Source: Cymodocea nodosa (lineage: Eukaryota; Streptophyta; Magnoliopsida; Alismatales; Cymodoceaceae). Taken from it: DNA of 64,000 bases. Both the position numbers and the translations under genes were made by a program. Under the pieces are notes generated by a model, which saw only the letters and a program-made list of their open reading frames with translations, ran no database searches and was not told the DNA's origin. Positions 1 to 11,543 of the stretch are shown here, piece after piece; the stretch's first letter is position 1; every line of letters begins with the position of its first letter. The stretch is from assembly GCA_036874045.1 (NCBI GenBank), contig CM072345.1:5729501-5793500 (forward strand), read 5' to 3'.

Positions 1-794
1 CGTAACACCACGGACTTAGTTCATTGAGTTAGCTACAGTACTTATCATATGAGTTGGCACATAAGGAACTTGTTAAGTTAGAAACGTTAAGTTATATATC
101 TACTTGTGTTACTCATTTAGTTAACATTAAAGTAATGACTTCTTATTACACTTGATGAAAAATTTTGGATGAGAAAGTTTATTTTGCAAGAAATTTTTCA
201 GAGATCCAGGATTGATGATTAAAGAAAATTTGAAATATAAACATGGGTCAGAACGTGTGTATTTCGATGAAGGAAAAAGAGAAGATGTGAAGAAGTGGAA
301 AACTGGTAATAATTAAACGTGGAGGATATGCATGAAGTGAAGATACAGTATAAAAGGTATAGAATTCTCGTTGATCAGTTATCCCTACACATCAAATGAA
401 AAATCTTTTCAAGGATCAAACACACCTTTTGGGGAAAGGCTCTCAAATGGAAGAAAATTCAGTGAAGCAAAGAAAGACAAGATATTCGTCACTAAAGAAT
501 TGTTGAAGAAAAAAAAAAAAAAGATCTCAAACAGGGAGAAATGTTTTAAATTCTGCAAATTAGTTTTCTCTATTTGTAGTTATGAAATTGTATAGATGAA
601 ACATGGTATCGATATATAATTGCATCTACAATTTCTAAGGAGAATTGAATTATATATTATAATTGAAACCTTGAATAAAAATAATTTTATAAAAATAGTG
701 TCTCAACTTGTTTTTAACTTTGAAGTTTCAATTGTAATCGAAAATGTTGAAAAATACAATTCACTCCTCTCTTATGTAGTCATACAATCCTACA
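1..794 (+). mobile_element. Family-A Sirevirus LTR, 5'-truncated by window edge
   Basis: This is the last ~790 bases of a family-A LTR. It aligns along its length with the end of the LTR at 62430-63993 and with the reverse complement of the LTRs at 25382-27143 and 49663-51436. It ends in ATCCTACA, the family's 3' terminus. It is not followed by the AG+TGGTA primer site seen after the other 5' LTRs, so it is a 3' LTR or a solo LTR. A TATA box (TATAAAAGG) lies at 349-357. The ORFs in it are chance frames in LTR sequence. Confidence 0.85.
349..357 (+). promoter_or_regulatory. TATA box of family-A LTR
   Basis: TATAAAAGG, conserved at the same place in both A1 LTRs (minus strand, 25951-25959 and 50244-50252). 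By position it should set the start of the retrotransposon transcript (U3/R boundary). The match across copies supports it; transcription itself is inferred. Confidence 0.6.
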
Positions 795-1117
795 AGTTCT
801 TATATGACCTTTTTACAAAAAGAATACTAACTCAACAAGTTCTCTTAACATGCACTATACATGATACAAAATTGTAACTTTAAAACATATCATGTTTTAT
901 AATAAAAACACACGTTAACTTAACGTTTAGTTAAATAAAAAGTTAGTATAACTTAACGACTAGTTACTTAGCATAATTTCAGATCTATTACAAACAAGCA
1001 TATGATATTAAACTTTTTCTATATTAATTAATATTCTTAATTTACTTTCATAAACAATATTAATTGATTAGATATGATTACTACATTTTACACATATCAT
1101 CAAAATATAATACTCAA
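795..1117 (-). mobile_element. Family-A LTR fragment, inverted
   Basis: Matches the 5'-terminal ~320 bases of the family-A LTR in minus orientation (compare 51114-51436), including the CTAACTTAACGAGTT-type motif and the terminal '..aaaatactcaa' end. It begins exactly where the plus-strand LTR stops at 794. The simplest reading is that one LTR or element inserted into an older LTR of the same family in opposite orientation. The first bases, AGTTC (795-799), are the candidate target duplication; the partner would lie left of the window. Confidence 0.7.
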
Positions 1118-2448
1118 AAAAAAAAGAACATCTTGTTAAGTTAAAAGTAACTTAACAACTTGATAGAAGATCGAACTTAGAAGACTCTTGATAGTCAACC
1201 AAACAGTCATGGGTAGTAATTCTCACTCTTCGTAGACACAACTCATGCTTGCACACTATCTTCGATACTATGTACTTGTGGTGATATAAAATAAACAAAC
1301 ATTTGCCTTTTCCATCATTTTTCAAGAGTACAAATACCCTTAGGGGTGTTTAGCCTATCAAAAGCACTAGATTGTGAGGTAGGGCATTGACCCTTAACAA
1401 CATTGGATTTAAAATAGTAGTAGACTCAAGTGAAAGCTTAAAGGTGATTGTACTTTGGTTGGGGAATCATCTAAAAGAGTCTTTGTATTCTTGTGGTTTA
1501 ATCATGCTTATTTGGTTAATATCAAAGTAGTTGTTTTCCTATCAATAAAAAACAATTGAATAACAAGTTAATTAAACTTTATTTTACCACTATTAATTTT
1601 ATAACAAGTTAATAACAAGCTTAGTGGCACAACAATCCTAACATATTTAACCTTCTCAACCTCATTTTATTCATATTGATTTTATTTGATTTTGCTTTAC
1701 AACATTTTCCATACTTTTTACATCAAACTTAATGAATGTCACCATATATTTATTATTGAATTTTGTATCAACCAAGTCAATTGAAAAAGATTTTCTGAAC
1801 AAACTATTCATCTTAGAGTGCTATTGTATCACACATCATCGCTAGAATTCAATGTGTTCTGTAGCGTGGAATACGTGGATTGGCCTGATGACCGAAAATC
1901 GTAATGCAAAACCTAGTATTTCATTATCACATTCAATTCTTATTAAAATGTAAAACATCAATTGATTTTAAATTGAATGATTTACATTCCAACATAGTAT
2001 CAAAACTGAACAGTCTTTTGAACTAAATCCTCACACATTAGATCATCTCCCACTGCTGATACTTAGAAAGACATTTCAATCACTGCAGCCCCGCGTCTCA
2101 CACCAACAAAAAGTTAAATGTGTTCCTCTGGCTCTACAACCTCAGCTGACGACATAATATAAGGGATAAAGGCAGTATGCAGGGCTTTCATCAATGTGAA
2201 AACTAAAAAGAATCCAAATTTATATGTTTCTACCTTTATAAATGTAGAGATTGTTTCTTAATATTTGAGCTTGTAAGCTCATGAAACAACTTTATCAATA
2301 CACCCCAGGCTCACAAACACAATATACACATTAAAGAATAGCGCACCATTCATGTACATGTTATCCTCACTCCTGACAAGCCAATATTTGGCATTGCAAT
2401 TGACGCCCAGCTATACAAAATCACTGGTGTTTATTAACAAGAGCAAGA
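1118..2448. other. Intergenic, no gene seen
   Basis: AT-rich sequence downstream of gene 1. Bases 1370-1520 loosely resemble the R/U5 style of other copia LTRs ('ggtgattgtacttt..ggttg..gagtctttgta'), but this is too weak to call. The part nearest 2448 probably includes the 3' UTR of gene 1. No convincing ORF or RNA gene. Confidence 0.4.
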
Positions 2449-5400
2449 TCAAATTTTCATGGCATTCTTTAGAGAACGGATTGTCATCACAAGCTGTTGC
2501 CTTTCGCCTTCTACTTCTGCAAATTTCAGGCTTATTTCTGAGTATCTTTCTTGCATTTCTTTCAGCTCCATTTTCATGGCTTCATTCTTTTCTATCAGAG
2601 CTGCTACTTCACGTGATGACTCTTCATCTGAGTTACTTTGGTGATTATTAGAGCCATTTGAATACAGTTTCATTCTTGGACTGGAGGCACTGCTGTAGAA
2701 AGATGAAGATGGTCCATGGTGTTAATACCAGAGAAATGTTGGGATTTTAAAAAGGTGCCAAGTGTTTTCAAGACCCATGAAAAGCGGCTGAAGATATTTT
2801 TGCCTAAATATCAAGGGAATTTTACCCGAACGTTAGGCTGTCAGCATCATTTCTGCTGCACGCACTTGTCACACCGTTTATTTCAGATGGTGGAAAGTGT
2901 TTTGTGCCATCATTTTCTTGAGTCATGTCCATGGTTTTGTGGGTATTGTCAACGTCCATGGCATCCTGCAAATAGAAACTTAAACTTCTTGCATGTATCA
3001 TCAAATTACATGGTTCTTAGTGTAACTACAGAAAAGAGTGTCAGAATAAACATATCAGTTACAAGTTATCCATGAGAATGAGCCTATAATCTGAGCTATG
3101 TAATTTGATTATTTATTTGAATGGAGAACCGATGTAATTTTCCAATGGACAATTGCATATTTATAAATGGAAATGTACTTGTAAATTGCAACAGGTGATG
3201 TCCAATCTTTCTGTAATAATATCATGTCATGCAGCTGATGTAATTTAGAAAGAAAAAGAATATATTTTTGGAAATTATTAAACATCATTACATGAGTTCG
3301 GATAGAATGGAGGAACTCCAGATCCCATTAGGATCTGATTTATTTAAAAAAACGCTAGGTGTTTTACACCTAGCCTTGTTGGGGCACCTTGATGCCTAAG
3401 AAATGCCTATGATTTTTCCTATTCATTAATGACAGGAATTCATTATCAAACAAATACTCTTACAAGCAAAATGGTGGAGGAAATTCTAAAAGATTGACTC
3501 AAGAAAAGTGAATAGACTTAAGAGCATTTTACTAGGTATACCTGAAGTCTGCTAACAACGATGCTTGAGAAACCATGACACTCAAGCTGCCCAATAGAAT
3601 AAATGATTTCTTGAGATCAAGATTTTCTTAGTCTTAATCATATGAACATTGAAGCATTTTATGATACGGCCTAGGAAATCCTACCCTAAAAGCAAACTTG
3701 TTGAGATTGAGCTTTATGTGCCACTAGAGACCGTTCAAATTTGGCTAGTTTTGATATCATTTGGTATATACCGTGGGAATCTACACCAAACTCTTGTAGG
3801 GAAAAGAGCCTGGCTATGTCAACCCATATTATATTTCAACCTATCCAAGAAAGCCTATTAGCCTTCCCAACAGTCTGGAACATTGTACACAATATACACA
3901 TCTGCACAAATATTACTAGTTGTCTAGAATGTACAATACCTCACAGACTAGCTGTGAACCATTCTGCTCAAGTTCTATCAAACCATTTTGTAGTCCTTCA
4001 CATCTGCTGCCAAGAAGCTTCTTTGAGTAAGAATGCTTTAAGATCTCTAACGTGGTATCCTTCATCTTCAATTCATCCTAGAAGAAAATTGTTCAATTTG
4101 ATTAACCAACTTATTTGCAGACTTGGAGTACATGTCAGAATTTATATTCCTAGAATATTTCATGTATCTAGGTATATGACCTTTGGGTTTTGGCTAACAG
4201 GTGAAATTAGAAAATGAGCAAAACTTGCATATTGATTATGTATTATATATAATCATTATTGATGATTATCAACTGTACCTCAAGATTTTTTATTTTCTCT
4301 TGCAAATTAGCAATATCCTTGAAACCACAAAGAGCTGTAGCAGATATATTCTTGTTTCTTGAAGTTGATTTTGTTGCTCCATCTGAATTTACTGCTTTTA
4401 TGGTATTTTCCTTTGGTTTTCTATCAAAAAGGGTGACTGCTTCTTCCTTCTTTTGTAAGGTGTCTTTTAATTGCAAAACATCCTTCATTAGCCTTTCTTT
4501 TTCAATTTCATTCTCAGCCAAGTCTTTTTCCTTCAGTAGGCTTTCATTCTTCAACCGATTGTATTGTACTTCCAGTGTTTCTAAATCTGACCTCAATGTC
4601 GCAATAAGCATCTCCTTCTCATCTTTCAGATGCCTCAAGCTGATTTGTTCCTCGATGGATTTCTTTGCTTCCTCTCTGATGGAAGCAAGTTCTGAATCTA
4701 GTGCAGCTTTTTCCTGGCTTCTCTCTTGTTCCATCTTGGTTAACAGATTGCTTTCTTGCTTTAGCTGTTCAGAGAGCTTACAGTTTTCCTGTGAAAGTTC
4801 GGTTGCTGCAGCTTTCAGCACTGATATCTCTTCTAAAAGAGCTTTCTGCTTTGCATGATCAGATATTTTTTGATTCTCTAGCACATTATTTGTACTTTTA
4901 AGTTTCAAGGTCAGCTGATTTATATCTTCCATTTTCAAATCTATCTGCCTCAGAAGTTCATGAAGCTGTGTTTTATATTGATATTTAATTGATGCTAGCT
5001 CTTCATTTGCTTTCTCTAGTGATACTTCAAGATGAGATTTTTGCAAACACAACTCAGAAGCTTCAGTAAATGCCTGCTTGGCCAAATTTTCATTTGAATC
5101 AAATGCAGTTGACATTTGTATCGAGAGACTTTTGATCTCCTTTTGAAGATGTTTGGCAGTGTTGGCATTGTTGAATTTAGTCTTTCGCAATTCTTCTTCT
5201 GCTTGTATTGCCCTTTGCTCCTGTTCAATTTTGGCCTTAGTGATGCACCACAGATCTGATTCAAATGTCTCCAACTGTTTCTCAAGTTCTTTCTCAAGAT
5301 ACTCAACATGGGCTTCCAGTTCATTAATTATAGATGTGTGGGCCGAACATTCATACTGCATCTTTAGTTGTTCCCTCAATTGTGATTGCTCCAGCTTTGA

Positions 5401-8400
5401 AGAGAGATCATGATTTTCCTGTTTTACAATCTCAAATTCTAGAGACAGTTGCTCCATTTGCATTTCTATGTCATCATGGTCTTTTTTGTACAATTTGACT
5501 TGTGCATTCAAATCTGCGATCTTTTGTTCAAAAGAACATTCTGCTTCCCCAACATCTTGTTTCTTTGCCAGCACTTCCAGCTCTTCATCTTCCTCATGCT
5601 CAGAAATTGTGTCAGAAATTTTTTTACTAGGTTCTCTTTGATGAAAAGATGAGATCTCATTCTCATGTTTGGTTTGCAAGGAGTCATCATTAGCTGCTGA
5701 TTTAACAAGTAAATGGTTAGAGTAAGTACAAGGCATGTCTCTAGTTCTCTGCACCAGAAGTTCTTCCAGATCTTTTACTGCTAGAATTAATTCCATGTTA
5801 GATTCCTGTGTCTTCTGAAGCTGCAAATGAAGATTGGCATTTAAATTTTTCTCATGGTTCAGCTCTTGTTTCATTTCCTCTAACAGGGATTTGAGATCGT
5901 CCCCATTGACCTGAAAGCCATTGACTCGTTCTATCCCAATATTAAACTCAGATGCTTTAAGTAGTTCGCACTTCCTTTTTAGTGTGTCTCTCTCATCTCT
6001 TAGGATACAAAGCTCCTTGGCAAGATCTTCTCCCTGCCTTCTCTCCTTCGCCACTTGCTTTCTAAGTGCATGCAGTTCTAGCTCTGAAACTTCTAGCTGC
6101 CTTGACAAAGAAACAATTTCATTTTCAAGTTTTTCCAGGGACATATCTGATCCTTTAAGCCTCTCCCTTAATCCAGTATCCTCTGAGCTGTTTGTTGAAC
6201 CATCAGAACTTGCATCAGGAGCTGAAGAAATAGAACATTCAGTGGTTGACCTCCAATGATCTCCACATTCAGTCACAGAATCATATGAAGCGATTGCAGT
6301 TTTTTGACAACCATCATTTGCAGGAGAAGAAAGGAAGCTCCTTGAATCCTGGTTGTTATTACCTAGCTTTAAACCATTCTCTTTAGGCATATACTGTTCT
6401 GTGCTAATTTCTGATTCTGATGCTGATAATAAATCAAAGGTTGTTGACTTTGCTAGGTTTCCAATGTATTCAATATGTGAAGAATAACTGCTGGAAGGGA
6501 TTTTTGATTGCATTGCTCTGTTAAATGGTGCTGAGTCCTGTCCAATGGTGGTCAGACAAAGCAAATAGAATAAGCCTGGGGATTCTGCAGAATTATATGT
6601 AATGCAGTTTTTCAAAAAGATCAATAGAAAGATTTACCAAATGATACTTCCTATCATTGCAGATATTCATAAATCCATAAATGCATTTTTTTGAAAAAGA
6701 TCAAGCATCAGATTTATCAAATGATGGTTCCCATCATTGGAGATACATAAACCCACATGTGTTTGCATTTAAGTTCCTAAAGGTTGGTAACAAATGTTGT
6801 CCTTGAAGTCTTGGACAACATAAAAGGTAAACTCAGCACGAAATCCTTAATAATGTGATTTGGAGAGGATCTACTTGTACATAGACGTTTTCCTACGATT
6901 TGAACCCATGACACCTAGCTCATCATGGAGCAACTTTCCATTGAACCAAGGTTCACAATTATCATAGATTAAATAATCAAATTCCAAATAAAGTAGAATG
7001 AACAGCCATAGACAATAATCTGCTAATGACTAGTGATAAGGAACATCAATGTACTTCATGTATTGTAGTGTCTCACTTTGGACAGGGATTGTTTGAGTTT
7101 TGCAGCCTATGAAATCCATCTTATGTATACAAGAATTCTATTTATTTGTGGTTAAAAATTTCATAACAATTTATAATCAGAAAAAACATTCATTATGAAA
7201 TGGCAATAATTGGTCCATGTCTCCATGCTCAATCTAACAGGTTTTTAAAGTATGACAACCAACCGTTTTCATTTGATTCAAATGAAAACAAAGACATTCA
7301 ATATCTCCATGTCTCCATGCTCAATCTAACTGGTGTTTTAAGTATGACAACCAACCATGTTCATTTGATTCAAATGAAAACAAAGACATTCAATATCTAT
7401 CTCCACAATTATGCACTGCTTCCTTGGAATGAATTTATTCTAGTGGATTGTTGTCATTGAACATGACCTACATTCTTCTATGTAGTTGAAGCTTTCCAGT
7501 ATTTCTCCTTTAAGGGAAAATTCAGAGAAATAATCACCATCATTAGCTAGTTTTTGGTAATACCAATAATAGGATAAGCAAATCTCTGAAGAACCCGAAC
7601 CTCACCTCCACCAACTTAAATGCAGTGGATGCATTATACTCCTTGTCTGGCCCCTTGTCATGATGTGTGAACTGATTTTGCAGCGTCCTCCTGTGCTGAC
7701 TAACCTCATTCTCTTCAGATACGCTGCACCATGCAGAAAGTTAGAGAATCATTAACATGAACATGGTTGAAGATCAGACAGAAGAAAGAATGATGAACCA
7801 ACTATACTTGATTTTACCTTCCTTCACCAGCATCTTGCATTCTCTGCACTATAACCTGAAATTGGGTAGCATACAAAAATTAGGGCCCCTAGCATAGTTC
7901 ACTTGCATGTCACTTCTTGTGAATGCTAACAAAGCCCAGTTTCTGATTGCATTCCAAAGGGAGAAGTTGTTATTTTCATGAACAACCTATTGATTCCATT
8001 ATTTATGCAGAAAAATAATTGCATTTTTCAGTTACACTCTTTGGCAACCAGCAGACGGATTCATAAAATCCTGAAGCAGGATTACATGTAGATTGAGCTT
8101 GGAAAATCCAATTAAAGACGGGACTCACATGCAGGACGGGATTTGAATCAGTAGCCTTGAGAGGAAGAGTGACAGAGGAAGGTTTGGGCACTTCGGCATA
8201 GCTCGCGAAATCGAAGGTGGCTTCTCCCAAGGTTCTAGTCTTTGGCGATTCCTTCGCACCCAAAACGAATTCAATTACTTGGACAACAACGAAAAAAACA
8301 ACTTTGTACATAAATTAGCAAAGTTGGAAGGGATGGAATGTGTTTGTAAGAGTGGGCTACTCACGGCTGCTGATACCAGAAACCGATAAGTCTTCTCATT

Positions 8401-8837
8401 TATCTTTCCTGATTTGGGATCTCTTGAAAGCCTCACCGTCTCAAAGATCGCCTTCTCCCAGGAACACGCACCATCAACCACCACGGCCTTGTCCGATTTG
8501 GCAGTAGGCTTCCCTCCATCAATCGGGACCAGTGACACCACTAGGCCTTCCCATCCCGGCTGAGGTACCTGCAGAACACAACCTCGTGGAATGAGACATG
8601 TACCACCCGATTCCAATCGTCACCACTAGACCCACATTCCCTGGATTTCCTAGATCCCCCACTCCACTCTTCTATCACCCACAATCTCCACATGGATCCT
8701 CTGATCGAACACATGAAACCGACCCATTTCAGATCACAGAAGGATGTTTAGCAGCGGCGTACCTGCGTTGCCCGGAACTGCAACCCGAACACAGCCTTGA
8801 TCTTATTCCTTTCGCTCCTCCACCTCGTCTTGAACAT
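2449..8837 (-). CDS. NT-C2 domain long coiled-coil protein (myosin heavy chain-related family)
   Basis: Eight coding exons on the minus strand, in order: 8837-8763, 8568-8365, 8251-8129, 7855-7818, 7723-7606, 6537-4279, 2965-2826, 2692-2449. All junctions are GT-AG and the phases agree, giving 3201 nt (1066 aa plus stop). Residues ~1-145 are an NT-C2 domain: the start MFKTRWRSERNKIKAVFGLQ, then VPQPGWEGLVVSLVPIDGGK, DPKSGKINEKTYRFLVS and LGEATFDFA are family hallmarks. Residues ~150-310 are Ser-rich and probably disordered. Residues ~317-938 are almost continuous coiled coil. The end carries MELKEMQERYSEISLKFAEV, the most conserved C-terminal block of the family. The domain resembles the membrane/cytoskeleton-adaptor C2 of EEIG1/EHBP1; the plant role is not established. 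Two points are uncertain. The exon 3 acceptor (8252) was chosen because it keeps the frame. Relatives carry an extra coiled-coil segment between exons 6 and 7 that I could not find here. Confidence 0.88.
2966..4278 (-). other. Intron 6 of the NT-C2 coiled-coil gene
   Basis: This 1.3-kb intron lies between GAG|GTACAG (donor, 4279/4278) and TTTGCAG|GATGCC (acceptor, 2966/2965), phase 0 on both sides. It contains a perfect 9-bp hairpin at 3354-3374 and a stretch at 3650-4200 that carries broken ORFs on both strands with no recognisable product. I searched it by eye for the coiled-coil exon present in relatives and found none. Confidence 0.55.
3354..3374. repeat. Perfect hairpin GCTAGGTGT-TTT-ACACCTAGC
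   Basis: A 9-bp perfect inverted repeat with a 3-base loop, preceded by an A-run at 3345-3352 and followed by a GC-richer stretch. It may be a remnant of a small mobile element inside the intron; that part is inference. Confidence 0.5.
6606..6752. repeat. Diverged tandem duplication in intron 5
   Basis: Two diverged copies of a ~70-80-bp unit (about 6606-6675 and 6687-6752), each with 'aaaaagatca', 'gattta-caaatgat', 'cc-atcattg-agata'. They lie just upstream, in gene sense, of the large exon 6. Confidence 0.65.
7215..7398. repeat. 92-bp tandem duplication in intron 5
   Basis: Two nearly identical head-to-tail copies (7215-7306 and 7307-7398), each starting ccatgtctccatgctcaatc and ending gacattcaatatct. 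Each copy holds the near-palindrome CATTTGATTCAAATG. The small number of differences suggests a recent duplication. It lies in an intron, so coding is not affected. Confidence 0.85.
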
Positions 8838-11427
8838 TTTTTCCCCTCACCAGCTCTATCTACCCTTCAATTCAACACCACCACCACCCACTCCCATCAG
8901 TAGCACGGGTAGGGGACGCCAGAGAAGTGTGCTCAGGGGAGAAGGGTGCGTCCGAGACCCATCTGCATTCGCCGGTGCGTTGATGGGCTTTCAGGCTGGA
9001 AAGCGAGGAGGAGGATTAGACTGTGGTGGGAATGTGGAACCAACATCAACATGTGAGTTGTTGGAGTTGAACATGGCGGAGAAGAAAGGTAGAGAACGAG
9101 CAACAGATCTGCAAGTGAACGGAAGGAGGGAGGGAATCACCACTTCCTTCTCGCTCTTCTTATTTTACTCACTTAAATATACATTAAAATATAATTATTA
9201 TCAATCGATTCCAACTGAATTATAATTATCTAATATTATTGTTGAGCGGTAATAAAAAATCAATGATCTTTATGTGTAATAAAGATTAAATTTTTATGAA
9301 AATTACGAATAGCGCGATCTCCTTTTCTGTCGCAGACTTTGATTTTAAAATCGAAACGAAAGATTTCTGATAACTTAAATTCTTCTCATTTTCGTTACTT
9401 TAAAATCAAAACATAAAATAACGATTTTAAAATTAATCTTCGATATTACGTACGTAATTTTTGCTATTCTATGCAATCTTGTCTATCTAAGAGATCGTAC
9501 ATTACGCAAACATCTCGGCAAAAAAATGATATTTTCGAAATAACACCGTAAGGACGTGTTGATGATGGTTTGGACCGGGTTGGTCGGGTGATCCATCAAT
9601 TGTTGGTTGAGGCGTCGACATTTCGGTTCTCCGTTTACGAGCAACGGCGACGAGTGCCGTACGTGGTGCCGACGGATGGTAGGTTGGTCTTCCCTTACAG
9701 AGAAAGAGACCAGCAGAGTTAAGGGTTAGCATGTGGAACATCTCCTACGCCATTAATTACTCAGTCCCACCAACCGATCCACACTACGCAAACGGCCTAC
9801 CCTCTCTTATTCATCACACACATCCTACCACCTTCCATCCACGCGAGGAGTTAAACAGGCAAAGGGAAGAGAGATGTGACAAAATTCTATCCCCAAGACA
9901 GAAGATACCGGTTACAGATTTTACAGCAAAATCTTAAAAAAAAATATATATATATATACCACAAATTCCAATGAACGTGATTGAATAGAAGGGGCACATT
10001 CCTGTTTGAGCAATAGTGTTGTTGCTTTACAACGGCATAGATGAATTGTTCATGAAATATATTGTAATACTTGGGGACATGTTGCGGAGTAATGCTCCAT
10101 CCAACCACAAAACTTTTAAGAAACATGCAGTCCGGTATCGATCTGTCTGTTCTCCAAAAGTGTTCAAAGGAGTTAAATAGGTAGTTGCATGCATGGGATA
10201 GATCGCAGAGGTATGTAGATGGGTTGGCAGCTTTGCTCTTTACTTGTCTTTGAAGGCACGCATGGGGGTGTTGGTCGCGCAATTAATTTCCATCACATGC
10301 AACACCATGGAAACGAGTCGGTCGTTCATGGCTAATCCCTACCACCTGTAACGTTGGTGCCAGCTACGGATGAATCGCGCACTTCGTCCTGGAGAGAAAA
10401 CGCCGCTAGAACTTGTCGAGTCCCTTTTTCTTTGTAACCTTACATTCTGGTCTCACTTTGAATCCAAGATATTCTTGATGGAGTGGTGGTCAACCCCTAT
10501 CAGTTGTCGGCAAATTATACTGGTGTGATTGTAAAGTTATATCAGCAGATTTCTTCCCCGGGTAATTAATTAATGATTGGCGATGAATCATTGTCATAAA
10601 AATTTTAAACAAAAATAGTATTCAATTACGTAGGTTCGTTCGAGGACTTAACTACTAATTTGGAAAAATATATTGAAATGTAAATACTATTCAATTAATA
10701 ATATGTTTATAATATCTAATTTAAATGGATGCATCATCCACTTCCCTTAATTACCAAGACTCACCTGTTTTCCCTAAATTTTTTCTGGGACAGAAATTGC
10801 TTTATCATTACCTTGCATTAAGTTATCCGCTTCATTTACGTAGAGAAAAGATTTTAAGAAATGATCGCTAAAAAACGAAGACATTACATGTCCAAGACGT
10901 ATATATAGCAGCACAATTACAATAATCTCCGAGGTACAAGGATAATGTAAAACATTACAGTTATCCAAGATTCAAATGCAAACAATTGTAAAACCTATAA
11001 AGAACAATCATAATGTAAAACATTATAAGACCTATAAACAAAAATTATAAAACATTACAATTATCAGCATCTTATAAAGAAAAAGACTTTCCCAGGAGAA
11101 AATGTTTGAGATTCGAATCTAAACAAACGTACTACCAGTACCTTAAAAAGAAAAAGACTTTCCCACTAATTTTAAAGAACCCACTAGATCGAAATTGAGA
11201 AAATCCACAAATCACCCTCTAGAAGCTAGTAGAAGATGCACCATAGATTTTTTTTTATAATTGTAATGGTTTTGCCTGAATTCAAAATACAGCAAGCCTA
11301 CTCAACTAGCCATTGTTAGCAGTTGCACCATAAAGGTTGGCCAGACATTTTTCCCTACCTTCTCAGGAAATAGATGAATTCATGTAAAAATTTTGGAACG
11401 AAATTAAATTTTGTAAAAATAAAGCTG
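8838..11427. other. Region between the two genes: upstream of gene 1 and downstream of SEC62
   Basis: Bases 8838-9170 are GC-richer and should hold the 5' UTR and core promoter of the NT-C2 gene. Bases 9500-10500 include several short open frames (for example minus-strand 9741-9502), none with a recognisable product or neighbouring splice sites that extend it. A TA-run lies at about 9943-9957. Bases 10560-11430 are AT-rich, with short direct repeats of 'aaaacattac/aaaacctataaa' at 10945-11065. I see no supportable gene here. Confidence 0.45.
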
Positions 11428-11433
11428 TTTATT
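11428..11433 (-). terminator. Candidate poly(A) signal of SEC62
   Basis: AATAAA on the minus strand, about 110 bases past the SEC62 stop codon, a suitable distance for a plant 3' UTR. Plant signals are loose, so this is only a candidate. Confidence 0.35.
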
Positions 11434-11543
11434 GGCAAGTAATATATCAGAGCCTTAATTGCTCCAGTATAATCTACATTCAAAACATTACAAAATTTCA
11501 AAGAAAGGAAAAAAAAGGATCACATCCTACATATGGTTGTGTT

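Noticed and set aside
371-877. Two plus-strand ORFs at the left edge
   Set aside because: They lie within LTR A and across the LTR junction, and equivalent frames are broken in other copies.
3649-4217. Plus-strand ORFs in intron 6 of gene 1
   Set aside because: No product recognised, broken on both strands; treated as intronic remnant.
4259-6259. Plus-strand ORFs rich in Ser, Phe and Cys (for example 4259-4858, 5153-5413, 5921-6259)
   Set aside because: Antisense shadows of the coiled-coil exon of gene 1.
8598-9225. Plus-strand ORFs overlapping the start of gene 1
   Set aside because: Pro/Thr-rich shadow of exon 1, intron 1 and promoter; no homology or splice signals.
9943-9957. (TA)n run considered as a TATA box
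   Set aside because: Simple repeat with no associated gene start.
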